64,000 nt of DNA from Novosphingobium sp. Fuku2-ISO-50 (GTDB lineage: Bacteria; Pseudomonadota; Alphaproteobacteria; Sphingomonadales; Sphingomonadaceae), in assembly GCF_001519055.1 (NCBI RefSeq), contig NZ_KQ954290.1, positions 5,997 through 69,996 of the forward strand. The letters run 5' to 3'. Under the pieces are notes generated by a model. That model had not been told where the DNA came from, searched no databases, and worked only from the letters and a program-made list of their open reading frames with translations. Below are positions 25,429 through 34,124 of the stretch, piece by piece. Made by a program: the position numbers and the translations under genes. Position 1 is the stretch's first letter. Every line of letters begins with the position of its first letter.

Positions 25429-27783
25429 TCAATACTTGAATCCGACGCGCACCCCATACGTGCGCGGCAGGGCATAATTCGCCGTCGTCGAACTCCACAC
25501 CGGCACAACGTTGGTCGTGATGCGGCTGTTTTCGGCGTTGTTCACGAACAGGTTGACATAGAGGTGCCCGCTGGCGCCGTCGAACCGCAGATTGAGATCG
25601 GTTTTGGTATAGCCGGCTACGCGACCCTGAACAACATTGTCGGCACTGGCATAGATCATCGACTGGACATAGAAATCCGCCGATGGCGTGATCCGTGCGC
25701 CGGATTCCAGCGCAAAAACATGCGCATAGCTGGCCCTGGCGCTGAAACGCGGCGCATTGGGCAAGCGGTTCCCCGAATAATCCGCCGTCGCCGAGGGAAT
25801 GGCCGCATAGCCGAGGATCGGCGCGAAAATATTGTACATCGTGTCCGCCGAATGGAGATTGTCCGGCGCGTTGGGGAAACTCAAAAAGCGCGTGTCGAGC
25901 CATGATACATAGCCGGACAGGGTATCACGCGGGGTGGGATGGAGCGTTGTTTCGAAGTCGACACCCCGGATGCGCGCCTTGGCCGCATTGGTGGTCACCG
26001 AGACGGGCCCCTGGACCGGATCGACGATGATCGACGACACCTGCAGGTTCTTGTAATCCATCTGATAGGCGGTCAGGCCGATATAGACGCGGTGATCGTA
26101 CAGGCTTGCGCGCAGACCCGCTTCGTAGTTGGTGACTGTTTCGGGCGCATACTGCTGATAGGCCGCCGGATTGGAACTCGACTGCAGTCCGCCGCCGCGA
26201 TAGCCGGTTGAAACGGTCGCATAGGCCAGAATGTCGCGCGTCACGTCATAATCCAGCCCGGTTTTCCAGCTGACTCTGCTGAAATGGGCCGGCGCGCGCG
26301 AACGATCGTCGGTATAGGCGATGGTAACGCCGGTCGGGCATGTATCGGCGCTGATAGTGCTGCGCGTAACGGTTGCCCCCGGACAGACCAGTTGCTGCTC
26401 GTGCGCAGTGGCTTCATCCCAGGTTCCGCGTACACCGGCCTGAACGCGCAAGCGATCGGTCAGCGAATAGGTGCCCTGGCCGAAAAAGGCATGCGAACGG
26501 CTGCCTTCGCCCGAATAGGTATTGACCACGTCGACGGCATTGATCGTGCCGATCTGATTGCCGACGCTGGGAACCAGCGCACCAAAGGCATTGTAGACAG
26601 CGGCAAACGGCGCGGGCGCCGTGTTCCCGGCATGCAGCAGCCTGAGCCCGGAAGGCTGCGTATCCTGATAGAGATAGGCCCCGGCGACCAGCTTGATCGG
26701 CCCCTGCTGGTAATTGATGTCCAGCTCGTTGGACCAGGTGTTGGTCTTGTCGTGCAGATACTCCTGCGAAAAAACACCCGTCGTTGCCGTAACGCCATTG
26801 TTGTCGAGCCACGAATAGCCCGCAAGCCAGGTCAGGCTGAGACTGCTCGTCGCCTGCCAGACAAGCCGCGAGCGCACGTCATAGCTGGTGACGTCCTGAC
26901 GGTTCGCGGCCACCTGATCGAGGCCCGGATTGAGGGCGTCCGACGGAATGATCGTGACCGGGCCGAACGAGCCCGTCTTGAGATTCGCATCGGGATAGTA
27001 GTTGACGTTGCGCAGATAGATCGCCGCGTCGGTGCCCTGATTGCGGCCATAAGAGCCCGAAATGCGCCAGGTCAGCGTTGGCGTGATCGCCCATTTCGCC
27101 GTAACGCGCAGCCCCGCCAGATCGGTCTTGTCGAACCGCTCCGCCGCCTTGAGCTGCGGCCCGTAGCCGTCATTGACGTCGCGGAAGCCCGCCACGCGCA
27201 CCGCGAACGTATCGCTGACGGGCACATCGACCGCGGCCTGGGCCTTGATTTCGTTGAAGCGCCCATATTGCACGCTGGCGCTGCCGCCAAGGTCGCGCCC
27301 GGGGTCGGCGGTGTTGACATTGACCACGCCCGCCGTCGCATTGCGCCCATAGACCGTGCCCTGCGGGCCACGCAGCACCTCGACCGAGGCAATGTCGAAC
27401 ATGGCCAGCCCAAGCGCCGCAGACGAAGGGTTGTAGATACCGTCGAACTGGGTAGCCACGGTCGAATAGCCGGAAAATGAGCTGTTGCTGCCGATCCCGC
27501 GAATGGCAAAGCCGTTCTGGCTGAGCTGAAGCGAGGGCACCGTGGTAATCAATTGATCCGCGCTGACGATCGACTGACGATCCAGCGCCGCCTGTGTGAC
27601 AACCGAAACCGAAATCGGCGCCTTGCTGAGCCGCTCGCTGCGCTTTTGCGCGGTAACGACGATCTCGGGCGCACCCTTGTCAGAGGCCGTCGCGGACGAC
27701 GCCTCCTGCGCCATGGCGTGCGGAGCCGCCACGGCAAGCGAAACAACAGCCGTCCCGGACAGCCAGAGCGTAATGGCCTTCAT
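25429..27783 (-). CDS. TonB-dependent receptor
   Basis: A 784-residue outer-membrane receptor without signalling domain. Signal peptide residues 1-25 (ending PHAMAQEA), TonB-box-like APEIVVTAQKR, plug segment VEVLRGPQGTVYGRNATAGV, and a barrel ending in a C-terminal aromatic signature (YGVRVGFKY). The start has GGGAGG eight bases upstream. The next genes are two secreted esterases, and two ACAATCGWTTGT operator copies lie between this gene and a divergent receptor at 28126, implying LacI-type control. Substrate inferred to be an acylated plant compound. Confidence 0.9.
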   Translation of the reverse strand: MKAITLWLSGTAVVSLAVAAPHAMAQEASSATASDKGAPEIVVTAQKRSERLSKAPISVSVVTQAALDRQSIVSADQLITTVPSLQLSQNGFAIRGIGSNSSFSGYSTVATQFDGIYNPSSAALGLAMFDIASVEVLRGPQGTVYGRNATAGVVNVNTADPGRDLGGSASVQYGRFNEIKAQAAVDVPVSDTFAVRVAGFRDVNDGYGPQLKAAERFDKTDLAGLRVTAKWAITPTLTWRISGSYGRNQGTDAAIYLRNVNYYPDANLKTGSFGPVTIIPSDALNPGLDQVAANRQDVTSYDVRSRLVWQATSSLSLTWLAGYSWLDNNGVTATTGVFSQEYLHDKTNTWSNELDINYQQGPIKLVAGAYLYQDTQPSGLRLLHAGNTAPAPFAAVYNAFGALVPSVGNQIGTINAVDVVNTYSGEGSRSHAFFGQGTYSLTDRLRVQAGVRGTWDEATAHEQQLVCPGATVTRSTISADTCPTGVTIAYTDDRSRAPAHFSRVSWKTGLDYDVTRDILAYATVSTGYRGGGLQSSSNPAAYQQYAPETVTNYEAGLRASLYDHRVYIGLTAYQMDYKNLQVSSIIVDPVQGPVSVTTNAAKARIRGVDFETTLHPTPRDTLSGYVSWLDTRFLSFPNAPDNLHSADTMYNIFAPILGYAAIPSATADYSGNRLPNAPRFSARASYAHVFALESGARITPSADFYVQSMIYASADNVVQGRVAGYTKTDLNLRFDGASGHLYVNLFVNNAENSRITTNVVPVWSSTTANYALPRTYGVRVGFKY

Positions 27784-27882
27784 TGCATCCTCCCTATTTT
27801 CAGATCGTGGTCCGGCCCCGCTGCCGGGAACCGAGGGCGCACCATGCTGGAACGCCCTCGCACCGAATCACGACCTCTTTGA

Positions 27883-27894
27883 ACAATCGTTTGT
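27883..27894. promoter_or_regulatory. LacI-type operator copy 1
   Basis: ACAATCGTTTGT is one base off a perfect palindrome with a central CG, the standard form of LacI-family operators. It lies 100 bases upstream of the leftward receptor gene, in the divergent control region 27784-28125, which holds no gene. Confidence 0.6.
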
Positions 27895-27981
27895 CCATTG
27901 GGTAATCATCTTGCCATCAGTTGACAATACCCCACACTCCACCGGCATTTCTCCAGGCACCACGCTCCGGGCGAACTTGAC

Positions 27982-27997
27982 GCACAATCGATTGTGC
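27982..27997. promoter_or_regulatory. LacI-type operator copy 2, perfect palindrome
   Basis: GCACAATCGATTGTGC is a perfect 16-base palindrome with central CG. It shares the ACAATCG core with the copies at 27883 and 34025. It lies 129 bases upstream of the rightward receptor gene. Confidence 0.75.
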
Positions 27998-28125
27998 ATT
28001 AGCAGCCACCCAAGTCTAGCCACCGATCGGGGTGCCGCCGGACTGCGGGCGGGTTTTCCTGCCGCAGGACGAACGCCCCTCACCCGGCGGAAAAAAGACA
28101 AAATCATCGGGAAGAGGACCGGCTT

Positions 28126-30303
28126 ATGCCCACAAATTCAGTTTGTTCCGCAAGATTTCGGGTCGGCATCGCGCTGACGGCCATCGTCATGCCCCTGCTT
28201 TCGACGCCAGTCCGGGCTGCGGCGGTCGACAACGCAGCACAGCCGGCCTCAGGCAGTGCGAACGCGGTCGAGGATGCTGCAAAATCGCCGGAAATCGTCG
28301 TGACCGCCAGCAAGCAGGGCAACCAGACCGTGCTGTCCGCCCCCATGGCGATCCAGGCTTTCTCGGCCAAGGAGCTTGAGACCAAGCAGGTGACCAACAT
28401 CACCGATCTCGTCAATCTGATCCCCGGCGCTTCGCAGACCGGCACGGTCGGCGGCGGCGAACAGGTTTTCGCATTTCGCGGTTCGGGCGCCGGCGGGACA
28501 GTCGGCGACGGCATGATCGGCTATTACCTGGACGACACGCCCTACGGCATCCCGAACTTTCAGTTCGCACCGCCACTGCGCTATTTCGACCTCGATCGGG
28601 TAGAAGTGCTGCTCGGCCCGCAAGGCACGCTGTATGGCTCCGGCTCGATGGGCGGCGTGATGATCTTCCACACCAAAGCACCCGATCTTGCCAGGATTAC
28701 CGTCGATGGCGAGGCCGGGATCTCCACCACTTCCGGTGCAAGCGACCCGAACTACACGCTTTCGGGGGCGGTCTCGGTTCCGCTGATCAAGGACAAAGTC
28801 GCGCTGCGGGTGAGCGCCGGATATGACTACAAGGCCGGTTATGCCGATGTATATAGCGGGGCACCCACCGGAACCCCCTACAAGACCGATGCCAACGACA
28901 TCAAAAATCGCGACATTCGCGCCACTTTGCTGATCGAGCCCGACGACAGGCTCAGCGTGCGGCTTGGCGTCTGGTATTTCCGCATGAACCAGGATTACCT
29001 GTCGGTAATGACCTCGCTCGACCCGGCCTATCTTGCTTATCAGGGAACCACGGCAGGCTACGACAGATCCCGCACAACCGATTGGACGGGCACGGTCAAA
29101 TATGATTTCGGCCATGTCGTGATGACCAACGCCACCTCTTATCAGGTGACCGCGAGCGGATGGCTCACCAATCTTGCGCTGTCCGGCCTTGGCAATGGCG
29201 CGCTCTCGAATGCCGATGCGGCGCACAATTTCACCAATGAATTGCGCTTTGCGCTCAAGGATACCGGAAACTATCATCTGGTGGTCGGCGCCTCTTATCA
29301 AAACGCCTCTTCGCCCTACGTCTTCAACATCAGCTTTCCCACACTGCAGATTGCCGGCGGCACGACCACCAAGACAAAGAACTACTCGCTCTTCAGCGAG
29401 GCAAGTTACGATCTTTTGGGCGGCAAGCTCGTCCCGTTGGCAGGCATCCGCTATTTCCATGACGACCGGTCTGCCTTTGACCCCACCGGCGCATTCGTAA
29501 CCTCCGAAAGCCCCAATGTCGTCACCTGGCGGGCAAACCTCGCCTATCACCCGACCCCGCACCTCACCGCTTTCTTCAACGCCGGCACAGGTTTTCGCAG
29601 CGGTATCCTTCAATCGGCGGCGCAGGCCCAGGCGGTCATCAATGACGGCATTCCCTCGTCGACCGCACTCAAGCCCGACAAACTGCGCAACCTCGAGGTG
29701 GGGTTGAAGGGCACTGTCGCAGACGGCGCGCTGCGGTTCGCGGCGAGCGTCTACAACATCCGCTATTCCAACCTGCAGAGCGCGTACACGACGACGATCG
29801 GCCTTTCCGCCTTTGCCAACCTTGGCGATGCCAAGACCACCGGCGCAGACCTGGAACTGAACTGGAAGACGCCACTGCCCGGGCTTCAATTGGGCTTCAT
29901 CGGCAACGTCAATTCGGCGCAGTTCACCGATGTGGTGCCCGCCTTTGCGACCAACACCGTTCTGGCATCGAACGGCCAGCGCCTGTTCAACACGCCGCCC
30001 TACAACTGGCGCGTCGATGCATCCTATTCGACCAGACTTGGTTCCTCGGGGTGGAAACTGATTGCCGCAGCGTCGGCTTCGAAGACCGGATCGGCCCGGC
30101 TCAATATCAGCGGGTTTGACCAGGTGGGCAGCTACGGCCTGGCCAATGCCAGCCTGAGCGTCAGCAAGGGGCCCTATGAGGTCTCGATCTACGGCGAGAA
30201 CCTCGGCGATGAACGCGGGCCGACCGAGGCAAACGCCAGCACGCTCCTCGCAGGCCCGATCCCCCGCACCTTCGGGGCGCGGATCCGGGTGCATTTCGAT
30301 TGA
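28126..30303 (+). CDS. TonB-dependent receptor
   Basis: A 725-residue outer-membrane receptor. Signal peptide ends near residue 31 (STPVRAAA), followed by SPEIVVTASKQ and the plug motif VEVLLGPQGTLYGSGSMGGV. The barrel ends IPRTFGARIRVHFD. No signalling domain. It is divergent from the other receptor with shared LacI-type operators and is upstream of the GH68 enzyme, separated by 346 bases that include two palindromic repeats. The neighbourhood suggests import of a sucrose-derived or fructose-containing compound. Confidence 0.9.
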   Translation: MPTNSVCSARFRVGIALTAIVMPLLSTPVRAAAVDNAAQPASGSANAVEDAAKSPEIVVTASKQGNQTVLSAPMAIQAFSAKELETKQVTNITDLVNLIPGASQTGTVGGGEQVFAFRGSGAGGTVGDGMIGYYLDDTPYGIPNFQFAPPLRYFDLDRVEVLLGPQGTLYGSGSMGGVMIFHTKAPDLARITVDGEAGISTTSGASDPNYTLSGAVSVPLIKDKVALRVSAGYDYKAGYADVYSGAPTGTPYKTDANDIKNRDIRATLLIEPDDRLSVRLGVWYFRMNQDYLSVMTSLDPAYLAYQGTTAGYDRSRTTDWTGTVKYDFGHVVMTNATSYQVTASGWLTNLALSGLGNGALSNADAAHNFTNELRFALKDTGNYHLVVGASYQNASSPYVFNISFPTLQIAGGTTTKTKNYSLFSEASYDLLGGKLVPLAGIRYFHDDRSAFDPTGAFVTSESPNVVTWRANLAYHPTPHLTAFFNAGTGFRSGILQSAAQAQAVINDGIPSSTALKPDKLRNLEVGLKGTVADGALRFAASVYNIRYSNLQSAYTTTIGLSAFANLGDAKTTGADLELNWKTPLPGLQLGFIGNVNSAQFTDVVPAFATNTVLASNGQRLFNTPPYNWRVDASYSTRLGSSGWKLIAAASASKTGSARLNISGFDQVGSYGLANASLSVSKGPYEVSIYGENLGDERGPTEANASTLLAGPIPRTFGARIRVHFD

Positions 30304-30380
30304 GCGCCCGCATTGCGCTGCGCGGTTCCGACCCATGCCCCTTTTCCGATGGGACCGCGCCAGCGCAATCGGCAGCGTGG

Positions 30381-30458
30381 CTAGTGGTCCGATTCTGACA
30401 TTTGCTACCGCTCTCGGCTAGGTGGTGCGCGAATGTCAGAATCTTTTCGGACCACTAG
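30381..30458. repeat. Palindromic REP-like unit A
   Basis: A 78-base imperfect hairpin bounded by CTAGTGGTCCG and its complement. Both arms contain TTCTGACATT; the right arm carries five extra bases (CTTTT) between the outer and inner parts. It shares outer CTAGTGG and inner TGACATTTGC with unit B. Confidence 0.75.
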
Positions 30459-30470
30459 AAACTTTTGATT

Positions 30471-30549
30471 CTAGTGGATTTTCCGTTTTTGACATTTGCG
30501 ACCGTGCTATCCGGATGGCGGGATGCAAATGTCAAAAACAATCCACTAG
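30471..30549. repeat. Palindromic REP-like unit B
   Basis: A 79-base hairpin bounded by CTAGTGGATT and its complement, with inner TTTTTGACATTTGC on both arms. Here the extra bases are in the left arm (TTCC), so it lies in the opposite orientation relative to unit A. Twelve bases separate the two. Together they fill the gap between the receptor and GH68 genes. Confidence 0.75.
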
Positions 30550-30649
30550 CTGCCGCAACACCATCGCCAGAGATCCAACCATTTTCATTTAAATCAATGT
30601 ATTGACAAAGGTCTTCCACCTGCACCACAGACGAGAAGGGCGCAGAAAA

Positions 30650-31840
30650 ATGACGACACGATTGGGCGCCGCGCCATATCCCTCTTCCTTGGCGCGTGAC
30701 GGATACACGGCAAAGTGGACCGAGGCGCATCTGGCTGCGATTGCCGACCAGCCCTTGCCCGGGATTGCACCGATTCCCTCCGACTGGAGCGACCGCCGCA
30801 TCGCCGGGCTTGATATCTGGGACATGTGGCCCGTCGAGGCCCAGGACGGAACAACTGTGCTGTTTGCCGAAGGCCGGCTCTGGATGGCTCTTGCCGCACC
30901 CGCCGCAGACGACCCCGAAGATCGCCATGCGATCGCACGAATCCATTTCATGGTCGAAGACGCAACCGGATTTCGCGACGCGGGGCCGGCTTTTCCGGAT
31001 GGACATACCCCGGGCAGCCGGGAATGGTCGGGAAGCGCGGTGTTTACCGCCGCGACCAACCGGCTGACCTGCTGGTTTACCGCTTCGGGACGACGCGGAG
31101 AACAAACCACCACATTCGAGCAGCGGCTGTTTTCTGCCCATGGCACACTCGAATGGAGCGATGCCAGGCCCAGCGTGGCGGATTGGTCGCCCCCCCGCGA
31201 ACTGGTCCGCTCGGATGGCGAAATGTACGTGTGCGTCAACGGCAGCCACGGCGCGGCGGGAACAATCAAGGCCTTTCGCGATCCAGCCCATTTCCGCGAT
31301 CCGGCCAGCGGTGCGCACATCCTGGTTTTCACCGGATCGGATGCGCGATCGACCTCGCCATGGAACGGTGTGATCGGGGCGGCCGTTTCGGTCGCCGGAA
31401 TCGACGGGTCATGGCACCTGTTGCCTCCGTTGATCAGCGCCGAGGGGGTGAACAACGAACTTGAACGGCCGCACATACGCTATGCAGGCGGCCTCTATTA
31501 CCTGTTCTGGTCAACCCAGGCCAAAGTCTTTGCCGACGGCGCCCCCCCTGCCCCCACCGGCCTTTACGGCATGGTCAGTGCATCGCCGCTCGGCCCTTAC
31601 GAACCCGTGAACGGCACCGGCCTGATCGCCGCCAATCCCGCGCAGGCCCCCTGGCAAGCCTATAGCTGGTGGGTGCTCAACGACCTTTCAGTGACCAGTT
31701 TCGCCGATCTGCCGGGCGTTCTGCCCGGTACGCCGGCGCTCGACGCACCAGCACGCCGGGCAAACTTTGCCGGATGCCCCGCGCCCTGGTTTCGCCTTGC
31801 ACTCGAAGGAGCGACCGCGCGCCTGGTCGAAAGCACCTGA
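30650..31840 (+). CDS. Glycoside hydrolase family 68 enzyme, levansucrase-type
   Basis: A 396-residue GH68 protein that splits sucrose and transfers fructose to water or to a growing levan. The three catalytic residues are visible: nucleophile Asp58 in IWDMWP, transition-state stabiliser Asp211 in FRDP and acid/base Glu272 in ELERPHIR. WSGSA (126-130) and YYLFWSTQ also fit the family. There is no signal peptide, as in Zymomonas levansucrase. The ATG at 30650 is preferred over 30602 because the added residues are atypical and GH68 proteins start near here. It converges with the LacI gene and shares a 3' hairpin with it. Confidence 0.88.
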   Translation: MTTRLGAAPYPSSLARDGYTAKWTEAHLAAIADQPLPGIAPIPSDWSDRRIAGLDIWDMWPVEAQDGTTVLFAEGRLWMALAAPAADDPEDRHAIARIHFMVEDATGFRDAGPAFPDGHTPGSREWSGSAVFTAATNRLTCWFTASGRRGEQTTTFEQRLFSAHGTLEWSDARPSVADWSPPRELVRSDGEMYVCVNGSHGAAGTIKAFRDPAHFRDPASGAHILVFTGSDARSTSPWNGVIGAAVSVAGIDGSWHLLPPLISAEGVNNELERPHIRYAGGLYYLFWSTQAKVFADGAPPAPTGLYGMVSASPLGPYEPVNGTGLIAANPAQAPWQAYSWWVLNDLSVTSFADLPGVLPGTPALDAPARRANFAGCPAPWFRLALEGATARLVEST

Positions 31841-31867
31841 CGCGATGCCCTGCTTCAGGTGCTTTCG
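31828..31867. terminator. Bidirectional hairpin built from two gene ends
   Basis: CGAAAGCACCTGA (31828-31840) and TCAGGTGCTTTCG (31855-31867) form a perfect 13-base stem with a 14-base loop. The left arm is the last codons and stop of the GH68 gene and the right arm is the same for the LacI gene on the other strand. No U-run follows on either side. Confidence 0.6.
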
Positions 31868-32859
31868 CGACAAACCAGGCGCGGTTCGATCAGCTTTGAC
31901 CCGGTCGCCTCTCCTGCCATGCGGCGAAGCAGTGTCTCGACCATCAATCTGGCGCCCAGACGCAATTGCTGGTCGATGGTGGTCAGCGCGGGGGAAACCA
32001 GTTCGCCGAGCGGAAGGCCATCGTAGCCTATCACTTTGACTTCGCCGGGGACCGACTTGCCCAGCCGCGCCAGGGCGCGAATGACACTGATCGCAGTCAC
32101 GTCCGACGCGCCGATTATGCCGTCGGGCATCTGCGCCAGCCCGCCGAGCATGCGCAATGCATCCTCGAACGCGGCGGCGGGCTCATAATGGGTGGAAAAC
32201 ACCTGCGGCCCTTGCGACACCCCGGCGAGTGCCAGCGCATAGCGCACACCATCGAGACGCGCGCCGAATTCGGGTCCGTCAACCGGCCCAAGAAAGGCGA
32301 TATTGCGGCAACCGCGTTCGAGCAGATGGCGCGCCGCCATCATGCCGCCGGCGCGATTGTCAGAACCGATCGCGCAATGATTCTGGCCGGACACCTGCCC
32401 ACCCCATACGACCATCGGCCGATACCGCAGCGACGTGGCCTCGATTACCGCCAACTGGTTCGACTGCCCGATGATCAGAACGCCATCGACCCTGCCGGAA
32501 TTGGCGTAGTTTTCGATCCATCGGTTATCGCGGGGAATCACGCGTGATATCAACAGATCGTATCCGCGCTCGGCCAATTCGTCGGCAACGAACCCGCTCA
32601 TGGTGTTAAAGAACGGGTCGGACAGATGCTGAAGCGTGTCATGGCCCAGCGGCACCAGCATGCCGACGGTATGCGTTTGGCGCGTACGCATCGTCCGCGC
32701 CAGCAGATTGGGCTGGTATTCGAGCGATTCTGCCAACGCGATGATTCTCTGACGGGTCTGATCGCTGACCCGCCCCGTGCCCGATAGGGCGCGCGATACC
32801 GTACCGGGCGTCACGCCCGCCAATTCCGCCAGTCGTTTGAGATTGGGGCCTTTGATCAA
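31855..32859 (-). CDS. LacI family transcriptional regulator
   Basis: A 334-residue LacI/GalR-type regulator. The helix-turn-helix is at residues 7-30 (LKRLAELAGVTPGTVSRALS) with the hinge region YQPNLLARTMRTRQT, followed by the periplasmic-binding-like effector domain (VGMLVPLGHDTLQHLSDPFF; IGYDGLPLGE near the end). It should bind a sugar-like inducer. Operators of the form ACAATCGWTTGT at 27883, 27984 and 34025 are good candidates for its sites, connecting the two receptors, the esterases and the hydrolase at 32915. It sits between GH68 and that hydrolase. Confidence 0.9.
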   Translation of the reverse strand: MIKGPNLKRLAELAGVTPGTVSRALSGTGRVSDQTRQRIIALAESLEYQPNLLARTMRTRQTHTVGMLVPLGHDTLQHLSDPFFNTMSGFVADELAERGYDLLISRVIPRDNRWIENYANSGRVDGVLIIGQSNQLAVIEATSLRYRPMVVWGGQVSGQNHCAIGSDNRAGGMMAARHLLERGCRNIAFLGPVDGPEFGARLDGVRYALALAGVSQGPQVFSTHYEPAAAFEDALRMLGGLAQMPDGIIGASDVTAISVIRALARLGKSVPGEVKVIGYDGLPLGELVSPALTTIDQQLRLGARLMVETLLRRMAGEATGSKLIEPRLVCREST

Positions 32860-32914
32860 CCGCCCAGTTCCTCTTTGGCCCGATCCTCTTTGTCATATCC
32901 CGAGCTTGCGTCAA

Positions 32915-33997
32915 TCATGCGATGGCCAACCCTTTGCGCAATGCGCCGACTCTCGCGGCGGCAAGCCGGCGCGACAAGGATGCCTCGGGCGCGACTTTAT
33001 CGAAGCCATGAAAGGCACCGGGAAGAACCAGCAATTCACAGGGCACGCCACTTTCGTTCAGTCGCTGCGCATAGGCAATATCCTCTTGCGCGAAAAGATC
33101 GATGGCGCCAACACCAATGAACGTCGGCGGCAGGCCGCGCAGGCTCGTCGCGCGCGTCGGCACGGCTTCATCAGGCACGGCGCTCGTCGCAGGTGGAACG
33201 CCGAGGAAGGCACGCCAGCCATACCGGTTGGCTTCGGCGTCCCAGCCCACAGTGCCCAGACCCGGTGCGGGAAACCGGGTCGTCCCGGTACGATCGTCGA
33301 GCATGGGATAGATCAGGCACTGGAACGCAAGCGGCACGTCCCCGCTGTCCCGCGCCCGCAGCGCCAGCAGCGCGGCATGACCACCCCCCGCGCTTTCCCC
33401 GAAAACCGCGATACGCCCGGGATCGACGCCCAGCGACGCCGCATCGGCATGAAGCCAGCGCAGTGCAGCCCAGGTCTCCGCCAGCGATTCGCGCCAGGTG
33501 ACCTCGGGCGAAAGCCGATATTCGACCGACACGATGACGCAATCGAGTTCGCCCGCGATGGCGATCAGGCCCGGCAATTCGAGAAGCGCAGAGCCGGTGA
33601 CAAACCCGCCCCCGTGGGTATGCAGGATGGCGGGGCGCGCAAGAGCGCCCGGTCGTTCATTGATCACATAAACCGTCACCGCCGGACGCCCCGGCCCGAC
33701 CGGCACGCGCTCCACGCGAACCGGAATCGCCGATCCCTCGGGAATTTTCGCGGTTGCCAATGCTGCACGCAGCATCGGAAGCCGATCCGCCCCCATCGGA
33801 TGAAAGCCGCGGGTGGCCTCGATCACCTTGATCGCCGCGTCGCGCAATTCGGGCGCGACAGTGGCCAGCGCGGCATCCGCGCCCGCCGCTTCTGCAGAGC
33901 CTGCCCACGCGTATCGACCAAGGCCAAGCGCTGCGGCAGAAAGGCCGGCTGCCGCCAACTGCAAGGTATCGCGCCGCCGCAAAAGGGCCATGTCCAT
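32915..33997 (-). CDS. Exported alpha/beta hydrolase, hormone-sensitive lipase type
   Basis: A 360-residue esterase of the HSL/family IV group with a twin-arginine-type leader (RRRDTLQLAAAGLSAAALGL). The oxyanion motif is HTHGGGFVTGS, the nucleophile is in VFGESAGGGHAAL, the acid is probably in GAIDLFAQED and the histidine in PGAFHGFDK. Family members hydrolyse short acyl esters. It lies just upstream of the LacI gene on the same strand (55 bases), with a LacI-type operator copy 27 bases before its start, so it probably belongs to the same regulon. Confidence 0.85.
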   Translation of the reverse strand: MDMALLRRRDTLQLAAAGLSAAALGLGRYAWAGSAEAAGADAALATVAPELRDAAIKVIEATRGFHPMGADRLPMLRAALATAKIPEGSAIPVRVERVPVGPGRPAVTVYVINERPGALARPAILHTHGGGFVTGSALLELPGLIAIAGELDCVIVSVEYRLSPEVTWRESLAETWAALRWLHADAASLGVDPGRIAVFGESAGGGHAALLALRARDSGDVPLAFQCLIYPMLDDRTGTTRFPAPGLGTVGWDAEANRYGWRAFLGVPPATSAVPDEAVPTRATSLRGLPPTFIGVGAIDLFAQEDIAYAQRLNESGVPCELLVLPGAFHGFDKVAPEASLSRRLAAARVGALRKGLAIA

Positions 33998-34024
33998 CTC
34001 CGAAATTATGCAGAACCATCTTGC

Positions 34025-34036
34025 TCAATCGTTTGT
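34025..34036. promoter_or_regulatory. LacI-type operator copy 3
   Basis: TCAATCGTTTGT differs from copy 1 (27883-27894) at one base. It lies 27 bases upstream of the hydrolase start at 33997, the right place for a repressor site. Confidence 0.5.
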
Positions 34037-34124
34037 TCAAGAAGCTTATGCAAGCGGAGGATGCATGGCCATGCGCAAAAATCGGCGCGAATGGCGCAGG
34101 CGGCCCCGACCTTCCGGACGCGGA

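Noticed and set aside
28249..30336. A 695-codon open frame on the minus strand
   Set aside because: It is antisense to the TonB receptor at 28126-30303, whose motifs are clear; composition is the shadow type.
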